From Rhodococcus sp. P-2 (lineage in GTDB: Bacteria > Actinomycetota > Actinomycetes > Mycobacteriales > Mycobacteriaceae), in assembly GCF_016598535.1 (NCBI RefSeq), contig NZ_CP066779.1, positions 4,152,053 through 4,216,052 on the forward strand: a stretch of DNA of 64,000 bases, written 5' to 3'. The notes below the pieces were generated by a model. The model saw only the letters and a program-made list of their open reading frames with translations, had not been told where the DNA came from and ran no database searches. Numbering within the stretch: the stretch's first letter is position 1; every line of letters begins with the position of its first letter. Shown here piece after piece: positions 53,285 to 61,093 of this stretch. The translations under genes were made by a program, and so were the position numbers.

Positions 53285-54064
53285 TTACCGGTGCTCGCGC
53301 AGTAGCTGAGTCGGTGTCAGGCCTGTCAGCGCTCGCGTATCGCGCGCGAGGTGGGCTTGGTCGGCGTAGCCGGCGCGACCGGCCAGCGACGACAGCGTGA
53401 GATCAGCATCGCGGCTGAGGGTCAACACGTCCTGGATACGTTGCACTTTCTGAATCATTTTGGGGGACAGCCCGATCGACGACGTGATCGACCGTCGAAA
53501 ATGACGTTCGGAAACACCGAGGTCTGCGGCGATCTCTCGTATCGGAGCCGAAGGGGAGGAGATGAGCGCGGAGTAACCGCGCTCGATTCCGTGGTCGGGT
53601 TCCAGTCCACGCCACAGCTCGCCCAGTAGGCGAGCGTCGACTGCTTCGTGACGGAGTGCGTCGGCAAGCACCCGCGCCTGTCTGGAAGTGAGGATGTCGT
53701 CGAAGGCGATCTTCGAATCCTGCACCGCGTCGGCCGCTGCGCCGAGCAGGCTCCGCAGAGCCAGTGGATTGATCCGGATGCCCCACATGGTTGTCCCGGC
53801 GGCGACCGAAACCAGATCGGCACTGGTGGCAGGTCCGACGAGCCATGACTTTCCGGTGCTGTCGACGATGAAGTCTGCGCAGAGATCGGGAAGAATTCGT
53901 TTTGCTTCCGTTGGCGTAGGGGCTTCGGTAGTGCTTTTCCACGTGCAACTGAAGAGGCCGGCCGAATCGGTGATCCGAGTTTCGACATAGGTGTGGCCGT
54001 TTTGTTCAAGACTCGACGCCATCGTCCGACTACCGTCGAGAGCGAGGGTGTCAGTGCCGGTCAT
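53285..54064 (-). CDS. AraC-family transcriptional regulator
   Basis: A protein of about 259 residues with an N-terminal ligand-type region and a C-terminal AraC double helix-turn-helix (IREIAADLGVSERHFRRSI; LSSLAGRAGYADQAHLARDT, ending LTGLTPTQLLREHR). ATG 54064 was chosen; alternatives are a start six codons upstream (54082) and an ATG at 54022. It is divergent from the VOC protein gene with 56 bases between them; an AraC-type regulator next to a VOC/glyoxalase gene is a common pair, and it likely controls both. Confidence 0.88.
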   Translation of the reverse strand: MTGTDTLALDGSRTMASSLEQNGHTYVETRITDSAGLFSCTWKSTTEAPTPTEAKRILPDLCADFIVDSTGKSWLVGPATSADLVSVAAGTTMWGIRINPLALRSLLGAAADAVQDSKIAFDDILTSRQARVLADALRHEAVDARLLGELWRGLEPDHGIERGYSALISSPSAPIREIAADLGVSERHFRRSITSSIGLSPKMIQKVQRIQDVLTLSRDADLTLSSLAGRAGYADQAHLARDTRALTGLTPTQLLREHR

Positions 54065-54120
54065 CAGATCATCGTCACACACTCGCCGATCACTTCTCGA
54101 CCCGAAACAGGAGAAATACC

Positions 54121-54513
54121 GTGTCCGTCTCTCCGAGACTCGATCTCGTCGGAATCGTCACCAACGATCTCGCTCGTTCCCTCGCGTTCTACCGAACGCT
54201 CGGGCTCGACATTCCGGAAACACCCGCTGACGCTCCGCATGTGGAGTTCACTTTCGACGGTGGCCTTCGGCTGGCCTGGGACGCGCTGTCCACCATTGCG
54301 AGCTTCGATCCTGACTTCGCGGTCGGGGAAGGTCGACACCCCGTCGCTTTGGCCTTCGATTTCGGGACACCCGCGGCCGTCGACGAGGCGTATCAGCGCA
54401 TCACAGCCGACTTCCCCGGGCACAAGGCACCGTTCGATGCGGTGTGGGGCCAGCGTTATGCCGTTCTGCTCGATCCCGACGGCAACACCGTGGATCTCTT
54501 TGCCTCGCTCTGA
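54121..54513 (+). CDS. VOC superfamily (glyoxalase/dioxygenase/antibiotic-binding) protein
   Basis: A 130-residue vicinal-oxygen-chelate protein with two beta-alpha-beta-beta-beta repeats: LVGIVTNDLARSLAFYRTLG in the first and YAVLLDPDGNTVDLFAS in the second. Members bind metals or drugs; there is a glutamate at the usual first-site position (HVEFTFDGG), but no full metal site can be assigned. GTG 54121 is preceded by CAGGAGAAATACC. A terminator hairpin follows its stop. Confidence 0.85.
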   Translation: MSVSPRLDLVGIVTNDLARSLAFYRTLGLDIPETPADAPHVEFTFDGGLRLAWDALSTIASFDPDFAVGEGRHPVALAFDFGTPAAVDEAYQRITADFPGHKAPFDAVWGQRYAVLLDPDGNTVDLFASL

Positions 54514-54524
54514 TTTCGAACGAC

Positions 54525-54557
54525 GCAGGCCCCGACCGAAATTCGGTCGGGGCCTGC
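54525..54557 (+). terminator. Hairpin between VOC and mycolyltransferase genes
   Basis: GCAGGCCCCGACCG (54525-54538) pairs perfectly with CGGTCGGGGCCTGC (54544-54557) around AAATT. It lies between convergent genes, 12 bases after the VOC stop. Confidence 0.75.
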
Positions 54558-54585
54558 GATTGTCGGTGATCGAGTCGTTGTCAGT

Positions 54586-55614
54586 TCACCAAGCGTCGAG
54601 GGTGTCGAGGATCTGGCCTCGCGCCTTCCATAGTTCCGCGCCCCAGTACGGCCACGAGTGAGTGCCGTTGGCCGGGAAGCTGTACGTTGCCGGAATTCCC
54701 AGGGAGTTCATGCGCAACTGAAATGCGCGTGAGTTCATCAGGGCCAGGGCTTCGAGGCCGATGGCGCTACCGGTATTCACGAAGTCGACGGGACGACGCG
54801 GTTGATCGAACTGTCCGGGTAGGCCGCTCGCGGCGGAAATGTACAGGGAGAGCCCAGCCAATTCGGGTGCAAACACGAAGGGGTCGTTGCGGAGCCAAGC
54901 GGGGTTCCACGGCGGTCCCCACATGGCGTCGACATTGAAGGACCCGGCGCTGACCATGGCCACGCGGATCGCTTCACGCATGCCTGGAGCTGAGATGTTG
55001 AGGTACCCCGAGAGCGATCCGGCGAACTTGAACTGATCGCGGTGATAGGCGGCGAGCGTCAGGGCAGCGCTGCCACCCATGGACAATCCGAGCACACCGT
55101 TGTTGGTTCGGGAGACGCCACGCGATTCCAGATAGGCGGGAAGTTCCTGGGTGAGGAAGGTTTCCCATTTGTACGTGACCGGTTGGCGATTCAAATTGCT
55201 GTTCGCATACCAGTCCGAGTAGAAGCTGGACTGCCCGCCGACCGGCATGACCAGGGTGACGTTGTCGCCGCGATACTGCTCGAGTGCGTTGGTCTCGAAA
55301 CTCCATGCGTTTCGGTCGTCGCGTGCTCGTAGACCATCGAGAAGATAGAGCGCCGCGTTGCCGCCGCGCGAAGCCCACTGGATCTGGACCTTGATCGGCC
55401 CCATCGAGGAGTCGACGAACACATCCTCGTAGCCACCGGCCGGGGCGGTACGCGCGGGCGCTGCGGTCGCCACTGATCCGCTGATCAGGCCTGCGGTAAG
55501 GGGGAGTGCGAGTGCTGTCGCGGCGAGGCCGAGGATCCGACGCTTGATTCGTTTCGAAATCTGCTTCTTCGAAGAATCTCGATTGTTTGCAAGGCCTGTG
55601 TGTATCTCGTGCAT
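54586..55614 (-). CDS. Antigen-85-like mycolyltransferase / secreted esterase
   Basis: A 342-residue exported protein. A basic N-terminus (KKQISKRIKRRILG) and a hydrophobic core (LAATALALPLTAGLI) ending ATAAPA form a signal peptide. The mature part matches the antigen 85/trehalose mycolyltransferase fold: MGPIKVQIQWASRGGNAALY, LDGLRARDDRNAWSFETNAL, the nucleophile elbow GLSMGGSAALTLAAYH and the histidine in FPANGTHSWPYWG. Such enzymes attach mycolic acids to trehalose or arabinogalactan in the cell wall. ATG 55614 with GGGAG upstream was preferred over the TTG one codon before. Confidence 0.92.
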   Translation of the reverse strand: MHEIHTGLANNRDSSKKQISKRIKRRILGLAATALALPLTAGLISGSVATAAPARTAPAGGYEDVFVDSSMGPIKVQIQWASRGGNAALYLLDGLRARDDRNAWSFETNALEQYRGDNVTLVMPVGGQSSFYSDWYANSNLNRQPVTYKWETFLTQELPAYLESRGVSRTNNGVLGLSMGGSAALTLAAYHRDQFKFAGSLSGYLNISAPGMREAIRVAMVSAGSFNVDAMWGPPWNPAWLRNDPFVFAPELAGLSLYISAASGLPGQFDQPRRPVDFVNTGSAIGLEALALMNSRAFQLRMNSLGIPATYSFPANGTHSWPYWGAELWKARGQILDTLDAW

Positions 55615-55764
55615 CAATCACTCCCGCCCCAAAGGTGCTTGCACACCGAAATCCGACCGAGCCCCCCGAGGCGCGGAATTCCTTATGACACTAAGTGGTC
55701 TGTATTGACCTCGACGGCACCGTTACCGGTTCGTTATCAAACTGGTCCGATTTACGAAGTGCCG

Positions 55765-56076
55765 TCAGGCGTCGTCAACCGGAGGCTGCGCCTCGATTTT
55801 CCAACCTCCACGAATCAAGTGTTCACGTACCCGTGCGACGTCTGCTTCGTGCGGAATATCGTCGGTGACTTTGGTGATGAGGACGCCGATGTCGATCGGA
55901 TCGACGGGGACCGGAAACTCGGCGACGAGATCGTCGGCAAGAACGGCGATCTCGTCGTCGGACAGTTGTCGCCGGAGCAAAGCCATCAAAGGGACGTAGT
56001 CCTGCTCCGGCACACCGTTCGGATACCCGGCACGCAGCCAGCCGAGTATCGAAGCCAGAAGTGGTGGAAGACTCAA
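55765..56076 (-). CDS. DUF3349 family protein, copy A
   Basis: A 103-residue small protein of DUF3349, recognised from ILGWLRAGYPNGVPEQDYVP and LLRRQLSDDEIAVLADDL. The start is a TTG with only weak ribosome signals. The function is unknown (small helical domain). It follows its paralogue after 11 bases, so the two are co-transcribed. M. tuberculosis has one such gene (Rv0543c) next to pitA; here there are two. Confidence 0.85.
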   Translation of the reverse strand: MSLPPLLASILGWLRAGYPNGVPEQDYVPLMALLRRQLSDDEIAVLADDLVAEFPVPVDPIDIGVLITKVTDDIPHEADVARVREHLIRGGWKIEAQPPVDDA

Positions 56077-56087
56077 CGAATCGAGCT

Positions 56088-56414
56088 TCAGTCGTTGTCG
56101 AGATCAGCGAGGGGCCACCCGGCGGCGGCCAGGACGGAGGCAACGCGCGCAATATCGTCGTCCGAGGGAGTCTGGCTCGTCAGATCGGCGATCTGAGCGC
56201 TGATCTCGTCGCTCGAGATCACCTGGTCGCTGTTGGCATCGCTCAGTTCTGCGAGCGCAGCGCCGATGGCAATGTCTCGAATTTGCGCGTCCGAGAGCTT
56301 GCGTCGAAGCAATGCGACCAGCGGAATGCGATCCTTGGGCGGTATGCCTTCGGGGTAGCCGGCGCGAAGCCATTCCAGAATGGATTGAGGAAGGGATGGA
56401 GTCGGTGCAGTCAC
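56088..56414 (-). CDS. DUF3349 family protein, copy B
   Basis: A 108-residue DUF3349 protein (ILEWLRAGYPEGIPPKDRIP; LLRRKLSDAQIRDIAIG), clearly duplicated with the downstream copy. GTG 56414 with GGAAAG eight bases upstream was chosen; an in-frame start at 56444 would add ten residues. It lies between the small membrane protein and the other copy in the pitA cluster. Confidence 0.85.
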   Translation of the reverse strand: MTAPTPSLPQSILEWLRAGYPEGIPPKDRIPLVALLRRKLSDAQIRDIAIGAALAELSDANSDQVISSDEISAQIADLTSQTPSDDDIARVASVLAAAGWPLADLDND

Positions 56415-56448
56415 GGTGATGTCTTTCCGCTCGTGAGGGCGCACGGGA

Positions 56449-56730
56449 TCAGAAGATCTCGATGCCGAATGTGTGGCTGAGGAAGCCCTGCATGATGAAG
56501 AGGATTCCGGTGACGATCGCGATGAGCACTACTGCGAAGCACACCACTGCGCCTGCCACGGCCAAGGGGCTGCGAGCCGCTACGGCAGTGCTCCCGCCGC
56601 CACTGCCACGTTGCCCGGCGTCGAGGGACTTCAGGCCGATTGCGAAGATCGCGGGAAGTCCGGCGCCCAGCAGGAGGCCGACCAGTACGACCTGCCAGAG
56701 CGAGTCGACGGTGTTTTTCAAGATATCCAT
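56449..56730 (-). CDS. Small membrane protein of the pitA cluster (Rv0544c-like)
   Basis: A 93-residue protein with two hydrophobic segments (LWQVVLVGLLLGAGLPAIFA and VVCFAVVLIAIVTGILFIM) separated by a Gly/Ser-rich cytoplasmic loop (DAGQRGSGGGSTAVAARS). ATG 56730 follows AGAGGG. It lies 14 bases after pitA, the same place as Rv0544c in M. tuberculosis, and may be an accessory subunit of the phosphate carrier; that is inferred from conserved neighbourhood only. Confidence 0.8.
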   Translation of the reverse strand: MDILKNTVDSLWQVVLVGLLLGAGLPAIFAIGLKSLDAGQRGSGGGSTAVAARSPLAVAGAVVCFAVVLIAIVTGILFIMQGFLSHTFGIEIF

Positions 56731-56744
56731 GTCGATTCCCTCTT

Positions 56745-57932
56745 TCAGGCTTTGACGTCGGTGGTGACGCGGGCGTCCGGACCGGGGACCTCTGCAGGCA
56801 CCAGGCCGCCGTCCCACTCGGCGTTGACGTTGCTCGGATCGATGGGCTCCTTGCGGGAGCGCAGGTACATCCAACCGGCCAAGGCGATGAGCACAGCGAA
56901 GACGACCAGGACACCGGGCAGGCCGCCGACGATGTTGGCCAGGCCCCAGCACAGAGCGCCGACGATCGCAGCGGACGGGAGAGTGATCAACCAGGCGACC
57001 GCCATACGTCCGGCGACGCCCCAACGAACCTCGGCGCCCTTGCGTCCCAGACCGGTTCCCATGATGGAACCCGTCGCCACATGGGTGGTCGAGAGGGGAA
57101 GGCCGAGGTGGCTGGAGGTGAGAATGATTGCAGCAGAAGATGCTTCGGCCGCCATACCCTGGGGTGCGGCGATCTCGACAAGACCCTTGCCGAGCGTGCG
57201 GATGACTCGCCACCCGCCGAGGTAGGTTCCGGCAGCGATCGCGAGTGCGCACGTGAGCTTGACCCAGAACGGCATGTCCGCGTCGGCGGAGATGGTTCCG
57301 TGGGCGACCAGGGCGAGGAAGATGACGCCCATGGTCTTCTGAGCGTCGTTGGTGCCGTGGGCGAGGGAAACGAGTGAAGCCGAACCGATCTGGCCGAGTC
57401 GGAAACCCTTGTCCTTGGTTTCCTCACCGACGTTGGAGGTGATGCGGTAGATGAGCCAGGTTCCGGCCGCTGCAACCAAGCCGGCTACGACGGGGGCGAG
57501 AACTGCGGGGATGACAACCTTGCTGAGGACGCCGCTCCAGGCGACACCGCTCATTCCGAGGGACGCGATGGCGGCGCCGATCAATCCGCCGAACAGCGCA
57601 TGTGAGGAACTCGAGGGGATGCCGAGCAACCACGTTGCCAGGTTCCAGATGATGCCGCCGACAAGGCCGGCGAAGACGATGGTGAGCAGCGCTTGGCCAC
57701 CCACATTTCCGAGGTTCACCACGCCCTTGGCCACGGTGGCAGCAACCTCTACCGAGAGGAAAGCTCCGACCAGGTTCAAGGAAGCAGACAGAGCGACTGC
57801 CACCTTGGGCTTGAGGGCGCCGGTTGCAATCGACGTGGCCATAGCGTTGCCAGTGTCATGAAAACCGTTGGTGAAGTCGAACCCCAGAGCGGTTACGACG
57901 ACGACGAGGAGAACGATGAGTTCCGCATTCAC
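56745..57932 (-). CDS. pitA: Low-affinity inorganic phosphate transporter PitA
   Basis: A 395-residue PiT-family membrane carrier that takes up metal-phosphate complexes with protons. Two family signatures are present: GFDFTNGFHDTGNAMATSIA near the N-terminus and LAHGTNDAQKTMGVIFLALV in the second half. About ten membrane helices are expected. It is first in a four-gene cluster with a small membrane protein and two DUF3349 genes, matching M. tuberculosis Rv0545c-Rv0543c order. Confidence 0.95.
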   Translation of the reverse strand: MNAELIVLLVVVVTALGFDFTNGFHDTGNAMATSIATGALKPKVAVALSASLNLVGAFLSVEVAATVAKGVVNLGNVGGQALLTIVFAGLVGGIIWNLATWLLGIPSSSSHALFGGLIGAAIASLGMSGVAWSGVLSKVVIPAVLAPVVAGLVAAAGTWLIYRITSNVGEETKDKGFRLGQIGSASLVSLAHGTNDAQKTMGVIFLALVAHGTISADADMPFWVKLTCALAIAAGTYLGGWRVIRTLGKGLVEIAAPQGMAAEASSAAIILTSSHLGLPLSTTHVATGSIMGTGLGRKGAEVRWGVAGRMAVAWLITLPSAAIVGALCWGLANIVGGLPGVLVVFAVLIALAGWMYLRSRKEPIDPSNVNAEWDGGLVPAEVPGPDARVTTDVKA

Positions 57933-58119
57933 GAGAAGTCATGTTCCAACACCGGCGGGCCACAAATCGACCTGAGGCGGGGTCGTTCCGCGACATTTCC
58001 ACCATTCGGCACCTGTTGTTCATCTTCGTCCGGATAATTGTCCGTTTTGAAACGCCTGGGGCAGAGAAAGTTCATTCGCGTGCGTGGTCGTCGAGTGTGT
58101 GGAGGCATACGCTCGTCTC

Positions 58120-58515
58120 ATGTCCCTGGGCGAAGAGAAGACGATCTCGGTCACCACCTTCCGTAAGAGTGGTGACGGCGTGGCCACTCCGACGTGGGTC
58201 GTACCGCTCTCTGGCGGACGTATCGGCTTCTGGACATCCTCGAAATCGGGTAAGGCCAAGCGGCTGCGGAACAACCCACGCGTCACCGTCGTGCCGTGCA
58301 ACAACCGCGGAAAGGTGACCGACGGTACGTCGCCGGTCGCCGGGACAGCTCAGTTGGTGAGCGGTGGAGCTGAATTCGACGAGATTCGCAGCAAAGTGAA
58401 AGCGAAATACGGTGTGATGGTGCCTATTTCGAAATTCTTCAACACTCTCGGCCACATCGGCAAGGGGCCGTTCCCGTACGGCGATACCGGCGTGATCATT
58501 TCCGTCGACGCGTAG
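58120..58515 (+). CDS. Pyridoxamine-phosphate-oxidase-like (PPOX/F420-type) flavin-binding protein
   Basis: A 131-residue split-barrel protein: ISVTTFRKSGDGVATPTWVV, IGFWTSSKSGKAKRLRNNPR and VTVVPCNNRG are typical of the PPOX class that binds FMN or F420. Rhodococci make F420, so a deazaflavin-dependent reductase is possible. ATG 58120 is where homology begins; the frame is open further up without matching sequence. Confidence 0.85.
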   Translation: MSLGEEKTISVTTFRKSGDGVATPTWVVPLSGGRIGFWTSSKSGKAKRLRNNPRVTVVPCNNRGKVTDGTSPVAGTAQLVSGGAEFDEIRSKVKAKYGVMVPISKFFNTLGHIGKGPFPYGDTGVIISVDA

Positions 58516-58546
58516 TCGGTATTGCGCGTCGGAGTAGCCTGAAGGT

Positions 58547-58600
58547 ATGGAACCCACGACCGGGCGCCTCTGCCTGACGGTTCCACGAATCCTCCGTTAA
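58547..58600 (+). CDS. Possible 17-residue leader peptide upstream of DUF5994
   Basis: ATG 58547 opens MEPTTGRLCLTVPRILR and ends in TAA that merges with the ribosome site (TAAGGAG) of the next gene. The ribosome site before this ATG (GAAGG) is too close. Such a frame could couple translation to the next gene, but it may be chance. Confidence 0.25.
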   Translation: MEPTTGRLCLTVPRILR

Positions 58601-58611
58601 GGAGCGTCGTC

Positions 58612-59070
58612 ATGGCGCACATCAGCACTCTCGACTATGCAACGGAAGCGCCGCAGCGCCATGTCGGGCAACCTTTCCCGTCGCCGACGCGGACTCCGCG
58701 ATTCCTGCTTCGCGGTCAAGGTGCCGTCAAGGCATCGGTGGACGGCGCGTGGTTCCCGTGGACCACGAACGTCACGGCGGAGCTTCACGATCTGATATCC
58801 GCACTTTCGCTGAGGTTGGGGCCGATCGCGCGGGTTGCGTTCGACTGGAACACGATCAGCAGCGCCCAGCGACGTATCGACGAGGTCGACGGACTGGAAG
58901 TGCGGGGTCCGTACCCTGGCCAGCCTCACGATTTGATGTATCTCGACGACATCCACGGCCGTCAACTCGTTCTCATGATGATTCCGCCGTACACGGATCC
59001 GGACCGTGCGTACGAGATCATGCGGCGGTTGGTGGATCCTGGCCGCAGCGAAATCTATCGGGTGCAGTGA
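58612..59070 (+). CDS. DUF5994 family protein
   Basis: A 152-residue actinobacterial protein matching DUF5994: PRFLLRGQGAVKASVDGAWF, then WPR-like WPW sequence replaced by FPWTTNV, ELHDLISALSLRLGPIARVA and IPPYTDPDRAYEIMRRLVD. It is soluble and the function is unknown. The ribosome site AAGGAG is ideally spaced before ATG 58612. Confidence 0.82.
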   Translation: MAHISTLDYATEAPQRHVGQPFPSPTRTPRFLLRGQGAVKASVDGAWFPWTTNVTAELHDLISALSLRLGPIARVAFDWNTISSAQRRIDEVDGLEVRGPYPGQPHDLMYLDDIHGRQLVLMMIPPYTDPDRAYEIMRRLVDPGRSEIYRVQ

Positions 59071-59189
59071 GATCTTTCTGACGGGTGGGATCGAATCTTT
59101 CGATTCCTGAACATGCGTCCAGTTTGTCTGGTTTGATGGTTCTCGTAACCACGATCTCAGGCGCATTCCTTCCGGTCAGCGCTTGGGCG

Positions 59190-59300
59190 CGGCAGCTTGA
59201 CTCCCTGCCGTGTCGTCGATCCGGCATGCCCACCACCCTCCCACTGTGCGTGAGCGCCGGATCGAAGGAAGCCCCACCCTCCCCACGGGGGTGGGGCTTC
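59190..59300 (+). ncRNA. Candidate structured small RNA (three hairpins, C-rich loop)
   Basis: Three back-to-back stems are visible: CGGCA/TGCCG (59190-59210); TCGATCCGGC/GCCGGATCGA (59216-59225 and 59256-59265), a perfect 10-bp stem with a 30-base loop rich in C (CCCACCACCCTCCCAC); and GAAGCCCCACCC/GGGTGGGGCTTC (59268-59279 and 59289-59300), a 12-bp stem likely to terminate. C-rich loops recall the actinobacterial 6C RNA class, but the match is only loose and the 5' end is unknown. Confidence 0.35.
59268..59300 (+). terminator. 12-bp GC-rich hairpin terminator
   Basis: GAAGCCCCACCC pairs with GGGTGGGGCTTC around TCCCCACGG, followed by TACTTTGTTC. It ends the candidate RNA or a read-through transcript from the DUF5994 gene. 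Confidence 0.65.
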
Positions 59301-59389
59301 TACTTTGTTCGGACTGACCGGCGTTCGCATCGCCGAATCTGCCGGGTTGTTCGGCCGTTCGGGACGCCTTGCTCCGTAGCATCGCCACT

Positions 59390-59662
59390 GTGAAGATTTC
59401 CCTACTCGGTGCGGCGGGGCTTCAGGACTGCGCCGACAGTGGAATGGACTGTATGGACGGATTTGGGGCGTTCGTTCTTCTGTACGTCGGCGGATTCATT
59501 CTCGCCTTGACATGGATTTCCCTGTGCCTTGTCGGAACAGCCGATGTGGTTTCCGTGTCCCGGCGAATCGGTGTGTGGCGCGCTGTCGCCTTCTCTGTCG
59601 GGATTTGGCTTGTGCCCATCGCCGGGTTGGGTGCGTGGCTTGTTTTCCGACGCTCTCGTTAA
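59390..59662 (+). CDS. Small two-helix membrane protein
   Basis: A 90-residue protein from GTG 59390. Two hydrophobic segments (FVLLYVGGFILALTWISLCL and VAFSVGIWLVPIAGLGAWLV) flank a short charged loop (SVSRRIGVWR), and it ends with RRSR. Three cysteines lie near or within the first half. The layout resembles short PLDc_N or superinfection-immunity-type membrane proteins, but no family is certain. A 9-bp hairpin lies downstream (59740-59767). Confidence 0.6.
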   Translation: MKISLLGAAGLQDCADSGMDCMDGFGAFVLLYVGGFILALTWISLCLVGTADVVSVSRRIGVWRAVAFSVGIWLVPIAGLGAWLVFRRSR

Positions 59663-59739
59663 TTCTCGACGGTGGAGCCGGAAGATAGCCGCGTTTGCGG
59701 AGCCCGGTAACTTGTTGTATCAGTATCGATTTGAAATCT

Positions 59740-59767
59740 GGCGAGATCGGAATTATTGGATCTCGCC
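59740..59767 (+). terminator. 9-bp hairpin downstream of the small membrane protein gene
   Basis: GGCGAGATC (59740-59748) pairs with GATCTCGCC (59759-59767) around a 10-base A/T-rich loop. No T-run follows. Confidence 0.4.
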
Positions 59768-59825
59768 CCTACACCAGTAACGAAATAGCGTGATGTCTGG
59801 ATCGACGCTGAAGCAGTGCCACTGA

Positions 59826-60065
59826 TCTCGACCGAACGCGACAGTTGCACCATTGCGTTGCTCCAGCGGCATCGCAGATGCCGCCGAATCCACCGGCACC
59901 ACGTGGCCGTCCGAACTGATCGAGCTCTACGAACAGATCAACGGGTTGCCGTCTGAGGAGTTCGTTCAGCCACTTCCGAACCGTGAACTATTCGACCTCG
60001 AGCGGGTTGTCCAGGAGCGGGAGATGGAACTCGACCGGATACATTCAGGCGATGACTCTCACTGA
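59826..60065 (+). pseudogene. Truncated SMI1/KNR4-like fragment
   Basis: The open stretch after the TGA at 59823 encodes VAPLRCSSGIADAAESTG, WPSELIELYEQINGLPSEEF and RELFDLERVVQEREMELD, which follows the plan of the N-terminal SMI1/KNR4 module (domain start, W-x-x-EL-x-x-LY-x-x-NG, LF-L-EVV). It ends after that module, 14 bases inside the intact gene. It has no proper start (only TTG 59853) and lacks both the beginning and the large C-terminal part, so it looks like a decayed or partially duplicated copy. Confidence 0.5.
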
Positions 60066-61014
60066 CGCATGGCTGCGGTACATGCAGGTTCTTCACCAGA
60101 AGGCTCCGATCACGGCAGGCGCGATGCGTCCGCCCCGGACACTCTCCGAGAGAGAAGATGCAGAACGCGCAACGGCGCCGTGGACTGCGGAGATTCGAGA
60201 GTTCTTCTCCCTTCACGACGGCCAAAAGAGGCCGACCGGCGGAGAAGCCTTCGTCGGGAGTGTGTTCCCGGGCTTCGAAATGCTCTGTCTCGACGAGGTC
60301 GTCACAGAGCACAGATACTTGCTAGAGCACCTTCATGACACCGAAGATTTGGGTGATGAGTGGGGAAGTATGGCGCGGCGGCAGCCGGCCGGGGAAGTCG
60401 CGCACATGTTTGTCGCCGAATACATTCCGTTCGCGGTGCACGGCTGCGGTGATCTGTTGTGCATCGACACGCGCGGTGGGCAGCGGCAAGGTTGCGTTCG
60501 CGAGTTCGGTTCGGAGGGTGCTGATGAATCTGATCCGGAGTCGGCGTCGTTGACGGATTACGTCGATTCGGTGCGGATCAGTGTCGAGTCGGGTACCGAA
60601 CATTCCGGTCTTGTCCCGACTATCGAGGGCGGCGCCCTCGTCTGGGACGTCGACTTCAGTGACAACCCGGTGCAGGGGCCCGCGCCCGAGCCCAAGGTGA
60701 TGATCCGTCTGCCGTTCGCTCTGACGTATTTTCAGCCGTCACAGATCGGACCGGACGATGACCTGATCGACCTCGGTGCCGTGCGGCAAGCGGTGTTGGA
60801 CACAGCCCGATCGTTGCACCCGGGGGCGGCTATCGAAGGGGGCGAATCGGTCTTCCGTCGAGTGCCCCGTCAGCAGGGTGTCGGGATCAGCTGGCTCGTC
60901 GGGATCGACAGGCAGGCGGCCACTTTCGTGTCCGTTGTCACGGGTATCGGCAACGAAGTGATCGTTCACGAGCTACCAGCAGATGGCAGCGCCACCTTCG
61001 TGTTCGACGAGTGA
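60052..61014 (+). CDS. SMI1/KNR4 family protein
   Basis: A 320-residue protein from ATG 60052. Residues 1-185 show a SMI1/KNR4 module: PWTAEIREFFSLHDGQKRP, VFPGFEMLCLDEVVTEHRYL, FVAEYIPFAVHGCGDLLCID and ASLTDYVDSVRISVES. The C-terminal 130 residues (IRLPFALTYFQPSQIGPDDD, VGISWLVGIDRQAATFVSVV) form an additional unknown beta-rich domain. Bacterial members often serve as immunity proteins against polymorphic toxins, but no toxin gene is seen nearby. A fragment of a similar module overlaps its start. Confidence 0.75.
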   Translation: MTLTDAWLRYMQVLHQKAPITAGAMRPPRTLSEREDAERATAPWTAEIREFFSLHDGQKRPTGGEAFVGSVFPGFEMLCLDEVVTEHRYLLEHLHDTEDLGDEWGSMARRQPAGEVAHMFVAEYIPFAVHGCGDLLCIDTRGGQRQGCVREFGSEGADESDPESASLTDYVDSVRISVESGTEHSGLVPTIEGGALVWDVDFSDNPVQGPAPEPKVMIRLPFALTYFQPSQIGPDDDLIDLGAVRQAVLDTARSLHPGAAIEGGESVFRRVPRQQGVGISWLVGIDRQAATFVSVVTGIGNEVIVHELPADGSATFVFDE

Positions 61015-61093
61015 TGCCCGATCCGCTGGGGCTGCCGGGGTGTGTGGCCCAAGCGCACAACACCGATAGGTCGACACACTGGTACACACAGTC

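Larger units (their letters stand above)
59071..59389. other. Gene-poor gap with consecutive hairpins
   Basis: These 319 bases hold no convincing protein gene. The 3' half contains three successive hairpins ending in a strong terminator-like stem, described separately as a candidate structured RNA. Confidence 0.6.
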
